Assembly (NCBI GenBank): GCA_020250175.1
Contig: JADCEN010000053.1
Location: 1 to 54,473 of the forward strand
Direction: 5' to 3'
DNA from: Rhodobacter sp.
Lineage (GTDB): Bacteria; Pseudomonadota; Alphaproteobacteria; Rhodobacterales; Rhodobacteraceae
DNA: 54,473 nucleotides
A model generated the notes under the pieces. It was not told the origin of the DNA, did not search any database, and saw nothing but the letters and a program-made list of their open reading frames with translations. Position 1 is the stretch's first letter, and each line of letters opens with the position of its first letter. Positions 17,790 to 26,371 of this stretch are shown here, piece after piece. The translations under genes were made by a program, and so were the position numbers.

Positions 17790-18968
17790 TCAGCCGGGGG
17801 TTGCGGGCGAAGAGACCGCCTTGCGGGCACGGGCCGAAGCCAGGGCATCGCGAAGATCGGCTTCCATCTTCACCAACTCGACCTCGGCTGCGGCGCGGCG
17901 GGCCTTGCCCTGATCGGCAATCTGCAAACTGTCTTCGATGGTGGCGATCAGCGTGGCATTGGCCTGCTTGACCGCCTCGATGTCGAAGACGCCGCGCTCC
18001 ATCTCCTCGCGCACGACAAGGTTGGACTGACGCAGCGTTTCCGCTGTGGACTTCAGCAGATCATTGGTCAGGTCGTTGGCCTCACGGACGGCATCGGCGG
18101 CCTCGCGGCTGCGCTGGATCGTGACGGCCTGGGCGAGCTGCGTTTCCCAAAGCGGTACGGTGTTGACCAGGGTCGAATTGATCCGGGTCACCAGGCTTTT
18201 GTCGTTTTCCTGGACCAGACGGATCGACGGCAGCGATTGCATCGTGACCTGGCGTGTCAGCTTCAGGTCATGCACCCGGCGCTCCAGATCGTCGCGGGCC
18301 GACCGCAGATCGCGCAAGTCCTGCGCCCGCATCACCTGATCTTCCCCCGAGGCGGCGGCAACGGCGGCTTCGCGCGCCGGAATCCCGGTTGCGTCCACAT
18401 CGGCAAGCCTGGCTTCACCCGCCGCGATGTACAGCGCAAGCTCGTCGTAGAAGGCCAGCGTCTTGATATACAGCAGATCCAGCGACTGGATGTCTTTCAG
18501 CAGCTTGTGCTCGTGGCTCAGCAGCTCTGCGGTGATGCTGTCGATCTGGGTCTGGACGTCTTCGAACCGGGCCACGAAGGCGGCCAGGGGGGCCGCCTGT
18601 CCGGTCAGCCGTTCCCACCAGCTTTTCTCGCGCCGCACGTCCAGCTCTTCCGAAGAGAAGCCGCGCAGCGTCGAGACCATCTTGCGCAGCGAGTCTCCGG
18701 CGGGTCCCACATCCTTGTTGCGCACATCGGCCAGCATCGCCTGGCTGATCGCCTGCAATTCAGACTGCGCGCCAGAGCCGAAGGCGATGATCGACTGGGT
18801 ATTCGCAAGGTCGATCTCGGTCATCCTCTGCCGGATCGCCTGCGCCTTGTCCGCAGGGGCCGCAGTCAGGGGGACAATTTCAGAGACAGGCTCGGGCAGC
18901 AGAACGGCCGTCAATGCCCCGGCGGCGGCAAGGGTGGCTTCGGCTTCGGCGCGCAGCGTTTCGGTCAT
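17790..18968 (-). CDS. TelA/KlaA-like 'toxic anion resistance' family protein
   Basis: 392 residues, mostly long helices, the TelA family length. Recognisable stretches: SWWERLTGQ after RGFSSEELDVRREK, ESLRQQ-like region LPSIRLVQENDKSLVTRINS, TVPLWETQLAQAVTIQRSRE, and the C-terminal LRQSNLVVREEMERGVFDIE. Family members are named for tellurite resistance on plasmids, but most chromosomal copies have no proven role. Gap of 3 bp to the upstream XpaC-like gene; the same gene pair (xpaC-yaaN) occurs in Bacillus. No membrane segment; likely cytosolic partner of XpaC. Confidence 0.88.
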   Translation of the reverse strand: MTETLRAEAEATLAAAGALTAVLLPEPVSEIVPLTAAPADKAQAIRQRMTEIDLANTQSIIAFGSGAQSELQAISQAMLADVRNKDVGPAGDSLRKMVSTLRGFSSEELDVRREKSWWERLTGQAAPLAAFVARFEDVQTQIDSITAELLSHEHKLLKDIQSLDLLYIKTLAFYDELALYIAAGEARLADVDATGIPAREAAVAAASGEDQVMRAQDLRDLRSARDDLERRVHDLKLTRQVTMQSLPSIRLVQENDKSLVTRINSTLVNTVPLWETQLAQAVTIQRSREAADAVREANDLTNDLLKSTAETLRQSNLVVREEMERGVFDIEAVKQANATLIATIEDSLQIADQGKARRAAAEVELVKMEADLRDALASARARKAVSSPATPG

Positions 18969-18971
18969 CCT

Positions 18972-19895
18972 TCAATCTTCCTGTTTGGGCAAAGGGGGCA
19001 CCGGGGCAAGGTCCGGCACGGCGGTGCGGTTGCGTTCCAATTGCAGCCGGTCGCGCAGCACCTTGATCTCGACATCCAGATCGATGTGATCATCGGTCCG
19101 CAGCGCCTCGGTCCGATTGCGCAAATGCGTGTCGAGATCCGTCAGAAGCTGTTCGTAATCGGCACGGGCCCTGGCACTGCGGGTCTGCGGGTAAAGATCG
19201 CAGAACTTCACCGTGGCATCGCGTGCGGCCATCAGGAACACGCCGATGTCCTTGCGCGCGGCGGTCAGATCGCGCGGATCACCCTCGATGGTGCGAAACA
19301 GCGCCCGGGCCGTCACGGCCAGGCTGTTGACCCGGGCCTCAAGTGCCCGGTCATTGGCCAGCAGGATCGCATCCGTCATGCCGCGCAGATAGGCCTCGCC
19401 CTCGTCCACGGCTTTGGCAACGCGGTCCGACTGAAAGCGGTCGATGCCTTCGCCGCCCTTGTCGCGCAGCGGGTCGGGGCCAAAGGCGATGAGATGCAGC
19501 ACCGCCCCGATGACGCCGAACAGCATCGGCGTGGCCAGGCCGGGGGCGGCCACCATGCCACCCGCGAACAGGCCGGCCCCGGTCAAGGCCGCACCGGCGA
19601 TCTTGCGCGGAAACGCCGGCCGGCGCGCCACCTTGCGCGCATCAAAGGCATCCTGCGCCAACAGCCCGTCGCGCGTGACCCAGGCGGCCGCGATCAGAAG
19701 CGCCAGCGCGGCCAGGTTCCAGCCCAGCGCAGCGGGCGGGCCAGTGAACGCCTTGACGGCAAAAATGAACGGCACAAGAAACAGGATATTGACCCGACCG
19801 CCCGCGCGGCTGGGGCGCTTTGCTTCAAAGCCGGGACGCGGGCCATCGTCGGGCAAGGGAGTTGGGCTGTACTTGCCGCCGTATCGCTGCGCCAT
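18972..19895 (-). CDS. XpaC-like membrane protein (5-bromo-4-chloroindolyl phosphate hydrolysis family)
   Basis: 307 residues. Membrane segments at about 35-52 (VNILFLVPFIFAVKAF), 57-74 (LGWNLAALALLIAAAWV) and a Gly/Ala-rich double pass at about 97-140. A soluble helical domain follows (about 150-290) with FCDLYPQTRSARARADYEQLL and DLDVEIKVLRDRLQLER. The family is named after a Bacillus gene linked to X-phos hydrolysis, but no catalytic motif is known. The ATG follows 1 nt after the TGA of the small upstream gene, so translation is probably coupled. Confidence 0.85.
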   Translation of the reverse strand: MAQRYGGKYSPTPLPDDGPRPGFEAKRPSRAGGRVNILFLVPFIFAVKAFTGPPAALGWNLAALALLIAAAWVTRDGLLAQDAFDARKVARRPAFPRKIAGAALTGAGLFAGGMVAAPGLATPMLFGVIGAVLHLIAFGPDPLRDKGGEGIDRFQSDRVAKAVDEGEAYLRGMTDAILLANDRALEARVNSLAVTARALFRTIEGDPRDLTAARKDIGVFLMAARDATVKFCDLYPQTRSARARADYEQLLTDLDTHLRNRTEALRTDDHIDLDVEIKVLRDRLQLERNRTAVPDLAPVPPLPKQED

Positions 19896-19979
19896 TCACG
19901 CGCCCCCCGATACGCCGACGTACAGGATCAGCGCAACCAGCAGAAAGAAGGCAACTTTCTGAAGCCCGGATTCCGACAT
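19896..19979 (-). CDS. 27-residue single-pass membrane peptide at the head of the XpaC/TelA operon
   Basis: A short frame of 27 codons plus TGA, starting MSESGLQKVA, with one hydrophobic helix (FFLLVALILYVGV) and ending SGGA. GGGGA lies about 4 nt before the ATG. It ends directly at the xpaC start, with 1 nt or less between stop and next ATG, the spacing seen throughout this operon. Too short for homology to be judged by eye. Seen directly: frame, helix, ribosome site and coupling. Inferred: that it is expressed and part of the same complex. Confidence 0.6.
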   Translation of the reverse strand: MSESGLQKVAFFLLVALILYVGVSGGA

Positions 19980-20076
19980 TCGATCCCCACTGCGACCGCA
20001 TATCGTTTCAGAACGGCCAAGACCACATATAGGGCAGCCCGCGCCTGCTTGCCAGACGATTGACGCGGGCGCGGCC

Positions 20077-21123
20077 CTATTTGCCCCGCCGCGGCGGTGT
20101 GCCGGGCGATGATCCGGGCGGGCCGGAAGGGCGGTCCGGTGCCGGGGGCACGGCCTTTGGCCCTGCGCGCGGTGCCGTCCCCGTCCGGGGCACCGCAGAG
20201 GCCCCGCGCGCCGCCCCGTCGCGCGGGGCCAAGGACCGCGCAGGCTTTGGCACCGGGCGGTCGGGGGGTGCCTTTGCGCGTGCGGAGCCCGATATTGGGT
20301 TGCCTGCGGGCGCAGGCGGGGGTTTAGCTGCGCTGCCGCCGGGGCGGGTCCGCTTCGGCTTCGGTTTGGCGGTGCCCGTCATATCTTCGGACGCGGGCGG
20401 CAGTCCAAGCTGGTCGCGCAGGATGTTGCCGCGCACCTCCCTGACATCGCCCGGCTCCATGTCTCCCAGGCGGAACGGGCCGTAGCTGACCCGGATCAGC
20501 CGGTTCACGGTCAGGCCGATGGCGGTCATCGCGCGGCGGATTTCGCGGTTCTTGCCCTCGCGCAGACCCACGGTCAGCCAGGCATTGGCACCCTGCACCC
20601 GGTCGAGCGACACGATCATCGGCTGGAACCGCTCGCCCTCGACCGTCATGCCATTGCGCAGCGGCTCAAGATCGGGGTCCGCCGGGTTGCCCTTGACGCG
20701 GACGCGGTACCTGCGCAGCCAGCCGGTCGAGGGCAGTTCCAGGCGGCGCTTCAGCTCTCCGTCATTGGTCAGAAGCAGAAGGCCCTCGGAATTCAGGTCC
20801 AGCCGTCCCACCGACATCACGCGCGGCAGATCGGGCGGCAGATGATCAAAGACCGTCGCGCGGCCCTTCTCGTCTGACGTCGATGTCACCAGACCTTCGG
20901 GCTTGTAATACAGCCACAGCCGGGCAACATCCGCTGCCAGCACCGGCTGCCCCGCCACCGTGATACGGTCCCCGGATGTGACGTTCAGCGCGGGGCTGGT
21001 GATCACCCTGCCGTTCACCGTGACCTGCCCCAGTGCGATCATCCGCTCTGCCTCACGGCGCGAGGCGATGCCTGCGCGGGACAGGACTTTGGCGATCCGG
21101 TCGCCTTCGGGGGTGTCGGTCAT
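20077..21123 (-). CDS. rluB: 23S rRNA pseudouridine synthase, RsuA/RluB family, with long basic Pro/Ala tail
   Basis: 348 residues. An S4 RNA-binding domain (about 8-60: IAKVLSRAGIASRREAERMI) is followed by the RsuA/RluB catalytic domain with SVGRLDLNSEGLLLLTNDG, where the Asp is the nucleophile, and REGKNREIRRAM. From about residue 240 to the end comes a low-complexity tail rich in Pro, Ala, Arg, Lys and Gly, likely disordered and RNA-binding. AAGGAAGG precedes the ATG. It converts a uridine in 23S rRNA (RluB, U2605) to pseudouridine; RluE/F-type specificity is not fully excluded. Confidence 0.9.
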   Translation of the reverse strand: MTDTPEGDRIAKVLSRAGIASRREAERMIALGQVTVNGRVITSPALNVTSGDRITVAGQPVLAADVARLWLYYKPEGLVTSTSDEKGRATVFDHLPPDLPRVMSVGRLDLNSEGLLLLTNDGELKRRLELPSTGWLRRYRVRVKGNPADPDLEPLRNGMTVEGERFQPMIVSLDRVQGANAWLTVGLREGKNREIRRAMTAIGLTVNRLIRVSYGPFRLGDMEPGDVREVRGNILRDQLGLPPASEDMTGTAKPKPKRTRPGGSAAKPPPAPAGNPISGSARAKAPPDRPVPKPARSLAPRDGAARGASAVPRTGTAPRAGPKAVPPAPDRPSGPPGSSPGTPPRRGK

Positions 21124-21170
21124 CCGGGCCTTCCTTGGCGATGAACCGGCGTTCTGCCTGTGCAAGGCCG

Positions 21171-21191
21171 CCGGGGGTTTTCCACCCCCGG
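21171..21191. repeat. Perfect 7-bp inverted repeat between rluB and tadA
   Basis: CCGGGGG, a 7-nt loop TTTTCCA, then CCCCCGG, followed by ACCCCCGGAGGATATTTGG. GC-rich intergenic hairpins of this type are common in Rhodobacterales genomes. It lies between two diverging starts, so it is not an ordinary terminator; it may be a dispersed palindrome or affect either leader. Confidence 0.5.
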
Positions 21192-21269
21192 ACCCCCGGA
21201 GGATATTTGGGAACAGATAATGGAACAAGCCATGCTTGTGAACCGGGGCGGGTCTTGACATCAAGGGGC

Positions 21270-21725
21270 ATGAGCCGCTTTCGCAGCCATATGGAGATTG
21301 CCCTGGCCGAGGCGCGCGCCGCCGCGGAGCGTGGCGAGGTGCCCGTGGGCGCGGTCATCGTTGCACCCGATGGCCGGATCATGGCCCGCGCCGGCAACCG
21401 GACGCGCCAGCTGGCCGATCCGACCGCCCATGCCGAGATGCTGGTGATCCGTGCGGCCTGCGCTGCGGCCGGCTCGGAACGGCTTGCGGGGCATGACCTT
21501 TATGTGACGCTGGAACCCTGCGCGATGTGTGCGGCCGCGATTGCGGCGGCGCGGATCGGCAGGCTTTACTATGGCGCGGCCGACCCCAAGTCCGGCGGTG
21601 TCGCGCAGGGGGCACGGGTCTTCAGCCATCCGCAGTGCCACCATGCCCCCGAGGTCTATGACGGCATCAACGCCGATGCCGCCGGGGCCCTTCTGAAAGA
21701 CTTCTTTGCCGCCCGCCGCCCGTGA
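21270..21725 (+). CDS. tadA: tRNA-specific adenosine deaminase (A34 to inosine)
   Basis: 151 residues. Zinc and catalytic motifs: HAEMLVI (His ligand and proton-shuttling Glu) and PCAMCAAAI (two Cys ligands), with the GALVKxxxx-like pocket replaced by GEVPVGAVIV at the N-terminal side. It makes inosine at the wobble base of tRNA-Arg(ACG). Start at ATG preceded by AAGGGG; the next Met (MEIALAEA) is possible but less well placed. Divergent from rluB with 146 bp between starts. Confidence 0.95.
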   Translation: MSRFRSHMEIALAEARAAAERGEVPVGAVIVAPDGRIMARAGNRTRQLADPTAHAEMLVIRAACAAAGSERLAGHDLYVTLEPCAMCAAAIAAARIGRLYYGAADPKSGGVAQGARVFSHPQCHHAPEVYDGINADAAGALLKDFFAARRP

Positions 21726-22037
21726 TGCCAGTGCGGCAGGTTCTGCGGCGGATCAGACCGGCCATGCCGACACCGGGGATCGCCCGCTTTCGGGCCGGTG
21801 CCGGAGCATGGCCTGCAGGGTCGCCTGCCCCGCGCCTGCGCAAAAGGCGGGTCGTCCCGACCGGCGTCTTGTCTTCCCACCGTCGGGAAACACCGGAATA
21901 GCCTTTGGCCGGGGGCGGCTGGCGACATGGCCGTTTCCCGCCTGATCCGCAAACCGGGCTGGCCGGGCCGGATTAAACCTGTTGCCCCGCCCCGTTTGGT
22001 TGCTACGTGAAGGCGGGGCAGGTGGACGGAGACGGGA
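21726..22037. other. Intergenic stretch after tadA
   Basis: 312 bp with no supported gene; open frames here are Arg/Pro-rich shadows. The last 40 bp contain an AT-richer patch and the ribosome site of the next gene (GGAGACGGGA). Confidence 0.4.
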
Positions 22038-22682
22038 ATGGCCTGGCGTGATGCGGTGGATGGCTATTGCGAGCGGCTGACGCCGGGCTATTGGGCCGAG
22101 CCGGTGAACGCCGTCACGAATATGGCCTTTGTGGTTGCGGCGGCCCTGATGTGGCGGCGCACGGCGGGGCTGCCGCTGGCACGGGCCATGGTGCTGGTGC
22201 TGGGGGCGATCGGGGTAGGGTCCTATCTGTTTCACACCCATGCCAACCGGGCAACCGGGCTGATGGATGTGATCCCGATTGTCCTGTTCATTCTGCTTTA
22301 CGTCTTTGCGGCAAGCCGCGATTTCCTGGGGCTGACGCCGTGGCGGGCCGGACTGGTGACGGCGGCCTTCCTTCCTTACGCGGCTGCGACCATACCGCTG
22401 TGGTCGATGATCCCGGGGCTTGGGTCGTCGGCCGGCTATGCGCCGGTGCCGGTCCTGATCCTTGTCTATGCCTGGCTGCTGCGCCGCCATGCGCCCGCAA
22501 CGGCACGGGGACTGGCGGCGGGGGCGGCCATTCTGGTTCTGTCACTTGTCTTTCGGACCCTTGACGAACCGCTTTGCGCCGTCTGGCCCATCGGCACGCA
22601 TTTCCTGTGGCATCTTCTGAATGCGGTCATGCTGGGCTGGATGATCAACGTCTATGTCCGGCACCGCACCGGCAGGGCTTGA
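22038..22682 (+). CDS. Ceramidase-family (alkaline ceramidase/CREST) membrane protein
   Basis: 214 residues with about seven hydrophobic segments. The family fingerprints are in place: DGYCERLTPGYWAEPVNAVTN near the N-terminus, SYLFHTHAN (His of the metal site) after TM2, and GTHFLWHLLNAV with two His near the C-terminus. CREST hydrolases bind Zn through three His and an Asp (VIPIVLF is preceded by GLMD). It would hydrolyse an amide in a lipid such as ceramide or another acyl amide in the inner membrane; the substrate here is unknown. Followed 43 bp later by a small membrane protein in the same direction. Confidence 0.85.
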   Translation: MAWRDAVDGYCERLTPGYWAEPVNAVTNMAFVVAAALMWRRTAGLPLARAMVLVLGAIGVGSYLFHTHANRATGLMDVIPIVLFILLYVFAASRDFLGLTPWRAGLVTAAFLPYAAATIPLWSMIPGLGSSAGYAPVPVLILVYAWLLRRHAPATARGLAAGAAILVLSLVFRTLDEPLCAVWPIGTHFLWHLLNAVMLGWMINVYVRHRTGRA

Positions 22683-22725
22683 TCTGCGGGCAGGGACTGG
22701 CCAAACAGGCGGTGGAGGATACTGC

Positions 22726-23010
22726 ATGACCCTGACCGACCTGTTTCTTGCCCAGCTTGCGGACCCTTTCCGCATCGGCCTGCTGATTGCCCTGATCATC
22801 ACCACGATGCGCACCGTGGCAACGACAGGCAAGGTCATTCCGCTGCTGGCGGGGATCGTCTTTGTGGCGGTGCTGATCCCGACAACCCTGTCGCCGCTGC
22901 CGGGGGTGGCCTGGCCGGTTGCCACGGCTGTCGGGCTGGTGGCAAATGCCGTGATCCTTGCCCTGCTTCTGGTGGGATATGCCCTGCTCCGGCGCGTCCG
23001 GCGCGGATAG
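22726..23010 (+). CDS. Small three-helix membrane protein
   Basis: 94 residues with a good GGAGG 8 nt before the ATG. Three hydrophobic helices: about 16-32 (FRIGLLIALIITTMRTV), 37-57 (VIPLLAGIVFVAVLIPTTL) and 62-88 (ATAVGLVANAVILALLLVGY), ending in a basic LLRRVRRG that suggests a cytoplasmic C-terminus. I do not recognise a family. Its place between the ceramidase-like gene and gatC suggests cotranscription with one of them. Confidence 0.7.
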   Translation: MTLTDLFLAQLADPFRIGLLIALIITTMRTVATTGKVIPLLAGIVFVAVLIPTTLSPLPGVAWPVATAVGLVANAVILALLLVGYALLRRVRRG

Positions 23011-23075
23011 GGCGCGCCTTGCAGGGATCGCCCCGCGCGGCTAAACGGTGTGATTGAAGCATCGGAGGTGCAGGC

Positions 23076-23363
23076 TTGTCCATCGATATCGAAACCGCCC
23101 GCCGTGTGGCAAAGCTGGCGCGCATCCGCGTGGATGAGGCCGATCTGCCGGATCTGGCCGCAGAGCTGTCCGGCATCCTGCGGTTCATGGAGCAGCTGAA
23201 CGAGGTGGACGTGACCGGGGTTGAACCGATGACCAGTGTCACGCCGATGCGGCTCAAGCGCCGGGCCGATGTGGTGACGGATGGCAATATCCAAGGCGCG
23301 ATCCTGAAGAACGCGCCCGATGCGCGCGAAGGGTTCTTTGCCGTGCCGAAGGTGGTGGAATGA
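23076..23363 (+). CDS. gatC: Asp/Glu-tRNA amidotransferase subunit C
   Basis: 95 residues, normal length. Typical opening [18 protein letters not shown] and the conserved core [18 protein letters not shown] ending in [14 protein letters not shown] start with GGAGGTG upstream. GatC stabilises the GatA-GatB interface in the enzyme that converts Glu-tRNA(Gln) or Asp-tRNA(Asn) to the amide form. Overlaps gatA by 4 nt (ATGA). gatB is not adjacent here. Confidence 0.95.
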   Translation: MSIDIETARRVAKLARIRVDEADLPDLAAELSGILRFMEQLNEVDVTGVEPMTSVTPMRLKRRADVVTDGNIQGAILKNAPDAREGFFAVPKVVE

Positions 23364-24850
23364 GCGCTGCCGCCAACACGCTGACGGTTGCGGCCGCGCG
23401 CGATGCCCTGCGCAAACGCGCGCTTTCGGCGGTTGATCTGACCATGGCCTGCCTGACCGCGATGGATGCGGGCGACAGCCTGAATGCCTTTGCGCACAAG
23501 ACGCCAGAGCTCGCCCTGGCCCAGGCGCGGGCCGCCGATGCGCGGCTGGCCGCAGGCGCAGCACCCGACCTGTGTGGAATACCGCTGGGCATCAAGGACC
23601 TGTTCTGCACCAGGGGGGTGGCATCGCAGGCGGCGTCCAACATCCTGCGCGGGTTCCGGCCCGAATACGAAAGCACCGTCACATCGCAGTTGTTCGCCGC
23701 CGGGGCGGTGATGCTGGGCAAGCTCAACATGGATGAATTCGCCATGGGGTCGAGCAATGAAACCTCGTGCTATGGCAATGCCGTCAACCCGTGGCGGCGC
23801 GCGGGTGATGACGCCGCCCTGACGCCCGGCGGGTCCTCGGGCGGGTCTGCCAGTGCGGTTGCCGCCGATCTGTGCCTTGCCGCCACGGGGACCGACACGG
23901 GCGGATCGATCCGCCAGCCTGCCGCCTTTGCCGGCATCGTCGGCATCAAGCCGACCTATGGGCGCGTCAGCCGCTGGGGCATCATCGCCTTCGCCTCATC
24001 GCTGGACCAGGCCGGGCCGATGACCAAGACAGTCCGCGATGCCGCCCTGCTTCTGGGGACAATGGCCGGGCACGATCCGAAGGATTCAACCAGCGCAGAC
24101 CTGCCCGTTCCGGATTTCGAGGCGGCCCTGACCGGCGACATCCGTTGCAAGACCATCGGCATTCCCCGAGAATACCGCATGGACGGCATGCCCGCCGAGA
24201 TCGAAGCGCTTTGGGCCAGTGGCACGGCGATGCTGAAGGATGCCGGGGCCAGGATCGTCGACATCAGCCTGCCGCATACGAAATACGCGCTGCCAGCCTA
24301 TTACGTGATCGCCCCTGCCGAAGCCTCGTCCAACCTGGCGCGCTATGACGGCGTGCGCTATGGCCACCGCGCCAAACTGGCGCAGGGCGACGGCATTACC
24401 GAAATGTACGAGAAAACCCGCGCCGAAGGCTTCGGCAAAGAGGTGCAGCGCCGGGTGATGATCGGCACCTATGTGCTGTCCGCCGGCTTCTATGACGCCT
24501 ATTACAACCGCGCCCGCAAGGTGCGCGCCCTGATCAAGCGCGACTTTGATCTGGCCTTCGCAGCGGGCGTTGATGCGATCCTGACGCCTGCCACCCCGTC
24601 CAGCGCCTTTGGCCTGGGCGAAATGGCCGATGCCGATCCGGTGGAAATGTATCTGAACGATGTCTTCACGGTAACGGTCAACCTGGCCGGCCTGCCGGGC
24701 ATTGCCGTGCCGGTGGGGCTGGATGCAAAAGGCCTGCCGCTGGGGCTGCAGCTGATCGGCAGGCCCTGGCAAGAGGCAGACCTGTTGAATCACGCCTATG
24801 TGCTGGAGCGGGCCGCCGGTTTTGTGGCAAAGGCGCCGAAATGGTGGTAA
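23360..24850 (+). CDS. gatA: Asp/Glu-tRNA amidotransferase subunit A
   Basis: 496 residues. Amidase-signature catalytic triad: Lys in [12 protein letters not shown] (about 80), cis-Ser in the Gly/Ser stretch [13 protein letters not shown] (about 160), and the nucleophile Ser in [10 protein letters not shown] (about 180). It hydrolyses glutamine and supplies ammonia for tRNA amidation in complex with GatB and GatC. Directly coupled to gatC. The downstream lipoprotein gene starts about 35 bp after its stop. Confidence 0.96.
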   Translation: MSAAANTLTVAAARDALRKRALSAVDLTMACLTAMDAGDSLNAFAHKTPELALAQARAADARLAAGAAPDLCGIPLGIKDLFCTRGVASQAASNILRGFRPEYESTVTSQLFAAGAVMLGKLNMDEFAMGSSNETSCYGNAVNPWRRAGDDAALTPGGSSGGSASAVAADLCLAATGTDTGGSIRQPAAFAGIVGIKPTYGRVSRWGIIAFASSLDQAGPMTKTVRDAALLLGTMAGHDPKDSTSADLPVPDFEAALTGDIRCKTIGIPREYRMDGMPAEIEALWASGTAMLKDAGARIVDISLPHTKYALPAYYVIAPAEASSNLARYDGVRYGHRAKLAQGDGITEMYEKTRAEGFGKEVQRRVMIGTYVLSAGFYDAYYNRARKVRALIKRDFDLAFAAGVDAILTPATPSSAFGLGEMADADPVEMYLNDVFTVTVNLAGLPGIAVPVGLDAKGLPLGLQLIGRPWQEADLLNHAYVLERAAGFVAKAPKWW

Positions 24851-24885
24851 AGGCACCGCTGCCCCGCTTGGGTCTGGAGAGTATG

Positions 24886-25680
24886 ATGCGTTCCGCCGTT
24901 CTTGTTGCAGCACTTGTCGGCCTGTCAGCCTGCGCCCCCGAACAGCCCGGAATGGGGGCCTCGTTCAGCGGTTATGGCCCAAGTTATGCCGCAGACCGCG
25001 AAGCGCAGTTGACCGGTGCGGCTCCGCGCAACGGCACTATGGCACCGATGGGCCAGATGCCAGCGACCGGGTTTGATCCCGCCCGGATCGATGCCGCGAT
25101 CGACGCCTCTGAACAGGCGGCGGGCGCGCCGCTGAGCGCCCTGTCCCCTTCGGCTGCGGTCGCCCCGCTGCCGCAACAGGCCGGGTCCCAGGGCGCGCTG
25201 ATCGGTTCGGCGGACCTGTTCGATCCGAACCGTCCGCGCGGCAATGCCCCTGCGGGCATCTCCGAGGAATATGGCGAAATGGCACGGGTCAACGGCGGCA
25301 TCTCTGACGAGCAGGATTTCGATGCCGTGGCCGGACGCGAGACCATCGAAAGCGACGCGCAGCGGATTGCCCGGAACCGCGCGCAATATGTCGTCGTGGA
25401 ACCGACTGCCCTGCCGCAGAGAAGCGGCAGCAACGGGCCGAACATCGTCGAATACGCACTTAACACCAGCAACGGGGTGGGCGAGCAGGTCTACAGCCGG
25501 TCGTCGATCCGGCTGACCTCACCCGAAGCGGCCTGCAAGCGCTACAGGTCGCCCGATCTTGCGCAGGAGGCTTTCCTCAAATCCGGCGGGCCAAGGCGGG
25601 ATCCCAAAGGGCTTGATCCGGACGGCGACGGCTTTGCCTGCGCCTGGGACCCGCGTCCCTTCCGCGCCGCCCTGCAATAG
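24886..25680 (+). CDS. Lipoprotein with C-terminal excalibur-like calcium-binding motif
   Basis: 264 residues. Signal sequence RSAVLVAALVGLSAC with a lipobox LSAC. A low-complexity Ala/Pro/Gly/Met-rich middle is followed by a compact C-terminal module (about 215-260): two Cys (EAACKRY ... GFACAWDP) flanking DPDGDGFAC, the layout of excalibur domains (DxDxDGxxCE). Start chosen at the second of two adjacent ATGs because GGAGA is then 5 nt away; the in-frame ATG at 24841 would spoil the signal. Probably an envelope protein; exact role unknown. The amidase gene follows after 4 bp. Confidence 0.8.
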   Translation: MRSAVLVAALVGLSACAPEQPGMGASFSGYGPSYAADREAQLTGAAPRNGTMAPMGQMPATGFDPARIDAAIDASEQAAGAPLSALSPSAAVAPLPQQAGSQGALIGSADLFDPNRPRGNAPAGISEEYGEMARVNGGISDEQDFDAVAGRETIESDAQRIARNRAQYVVVEPTALPQRSGSNGPNIVEYALNTSNGVGEQVYSRSSIRLTSPEAACKRYRSPDLAQEAFLKSGGPRRDPKGLDPDGDGFACAWDPRPFRAALQ

Positions 25681-25684
25681 GGCG

Positions 25685-26362
25685 ATGGGCGCAGCCCTGT
25701 CGCCGAACTTCGGGGAACGGCGCGGCGGGGTTGCGCCGGACCTGGTCGTGCTTCATTACACGGCGATGCCCAGCTGTGCCGCCGCGCTGGAGCGTCTATG
25801 CGACCCGCTGGCCGAAGTCTCGGCGCATTACCTGATTTCCGAAGCCGGCGATGTGCTGGCCCTTGTCCCCGAACGGGCGCGGGCCTGGCATGCCGGGGCG
25901 GGGTCCTGGGGGGCGCTGACGGATGTCAATTCGCACAGCATCGGCATTGAACTGGCCAATGATGGCCTGCAACCCTTTGCAGCACCCCAGATGACCGCGC
26001 TGGAATTCCTGCTTGGCGGCATTCTTGCACGGTGGTCGGTTCCACCGCAACGCGTGATCGGGCATTCCGACCTGGCCCCTGCGCGCAAGGGTGATCCGGG
26101 CGCGCGGTTTGATTGGCGCCGGCTGGCGCGGGCGGGCCTTTCGATCTGGCCCGAAACGCAGGATTCTGCTGCGGACGCGGCCGCGTTTCAGGCGGCGGCG
26201 CGACTCTTTGGCTACCCCGAGGTGCCCTTGGACGTTCTGCTGCGCGCGGTGCGGCTTCGGTTCCGCCCCTGGGGTGTCGGGCCGCTGGACGCGGTGGACA
26301 TGGGCATCATGCGGGACCTTGCCCGGCGCTTTCCGGTTGACGCGGGCGGGGTGCGCCCTTAA
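25685..26362 (+). CDS. N-acetylmuramoyl-L-alanine amidase, AmiD / amidase_2 type
   Basis: 225 residues. Zinc ligands of the amidase_2 fold are visible: His in VVLHYTAM (about 25), His in IGHSDLAPARKGDPG with the distal Asp/Lys region, plus AWHAG and the Glu in IGIELAND. It cleaves the MurNAc-L-Ala bond in peptidoglycan or recycled anhydro-muropeptides. The C-terminal ~65 residues form a helical peptidoglycan-binding-like part (FGYPEVPLDVLLRAVRLRF). No signal peptide, so an AmpD-like cytosolic role in recycling is possible. Starts 4 bp after the lipoprotein stop. Confidence 0.88.
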   Translation: MGAALSPNFGERRGGVAPDLVVLHYTAMPSCAAALERLCDPLAEVSAHYLISEAGDVLALVPERARAWHAGAGSWGALTDVNSHSIGIELANDGLQPFAAPQMTALEFLLGGILARWSVPPQRVIGHSDLAPARKGDPGARFDWRRLARAGLSIWPETQDSAADAAAFQAAARLFGYPEVPLDVLLRAVRLRFRPWGVGPLDAVDMGIMRDLARRFPVDAGGVRP

Positions 26363-26371
26363 CTGCGGCTT

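Noticed and set aside
17022-20063. A 1013-codon open frame on the plus strand
   Set aside because: It runs antisense to the XpaC/TelA/DUF2927 operon, is rich in Gly, Arg, His and Gln, and has no motif; a GC-driven shadow.
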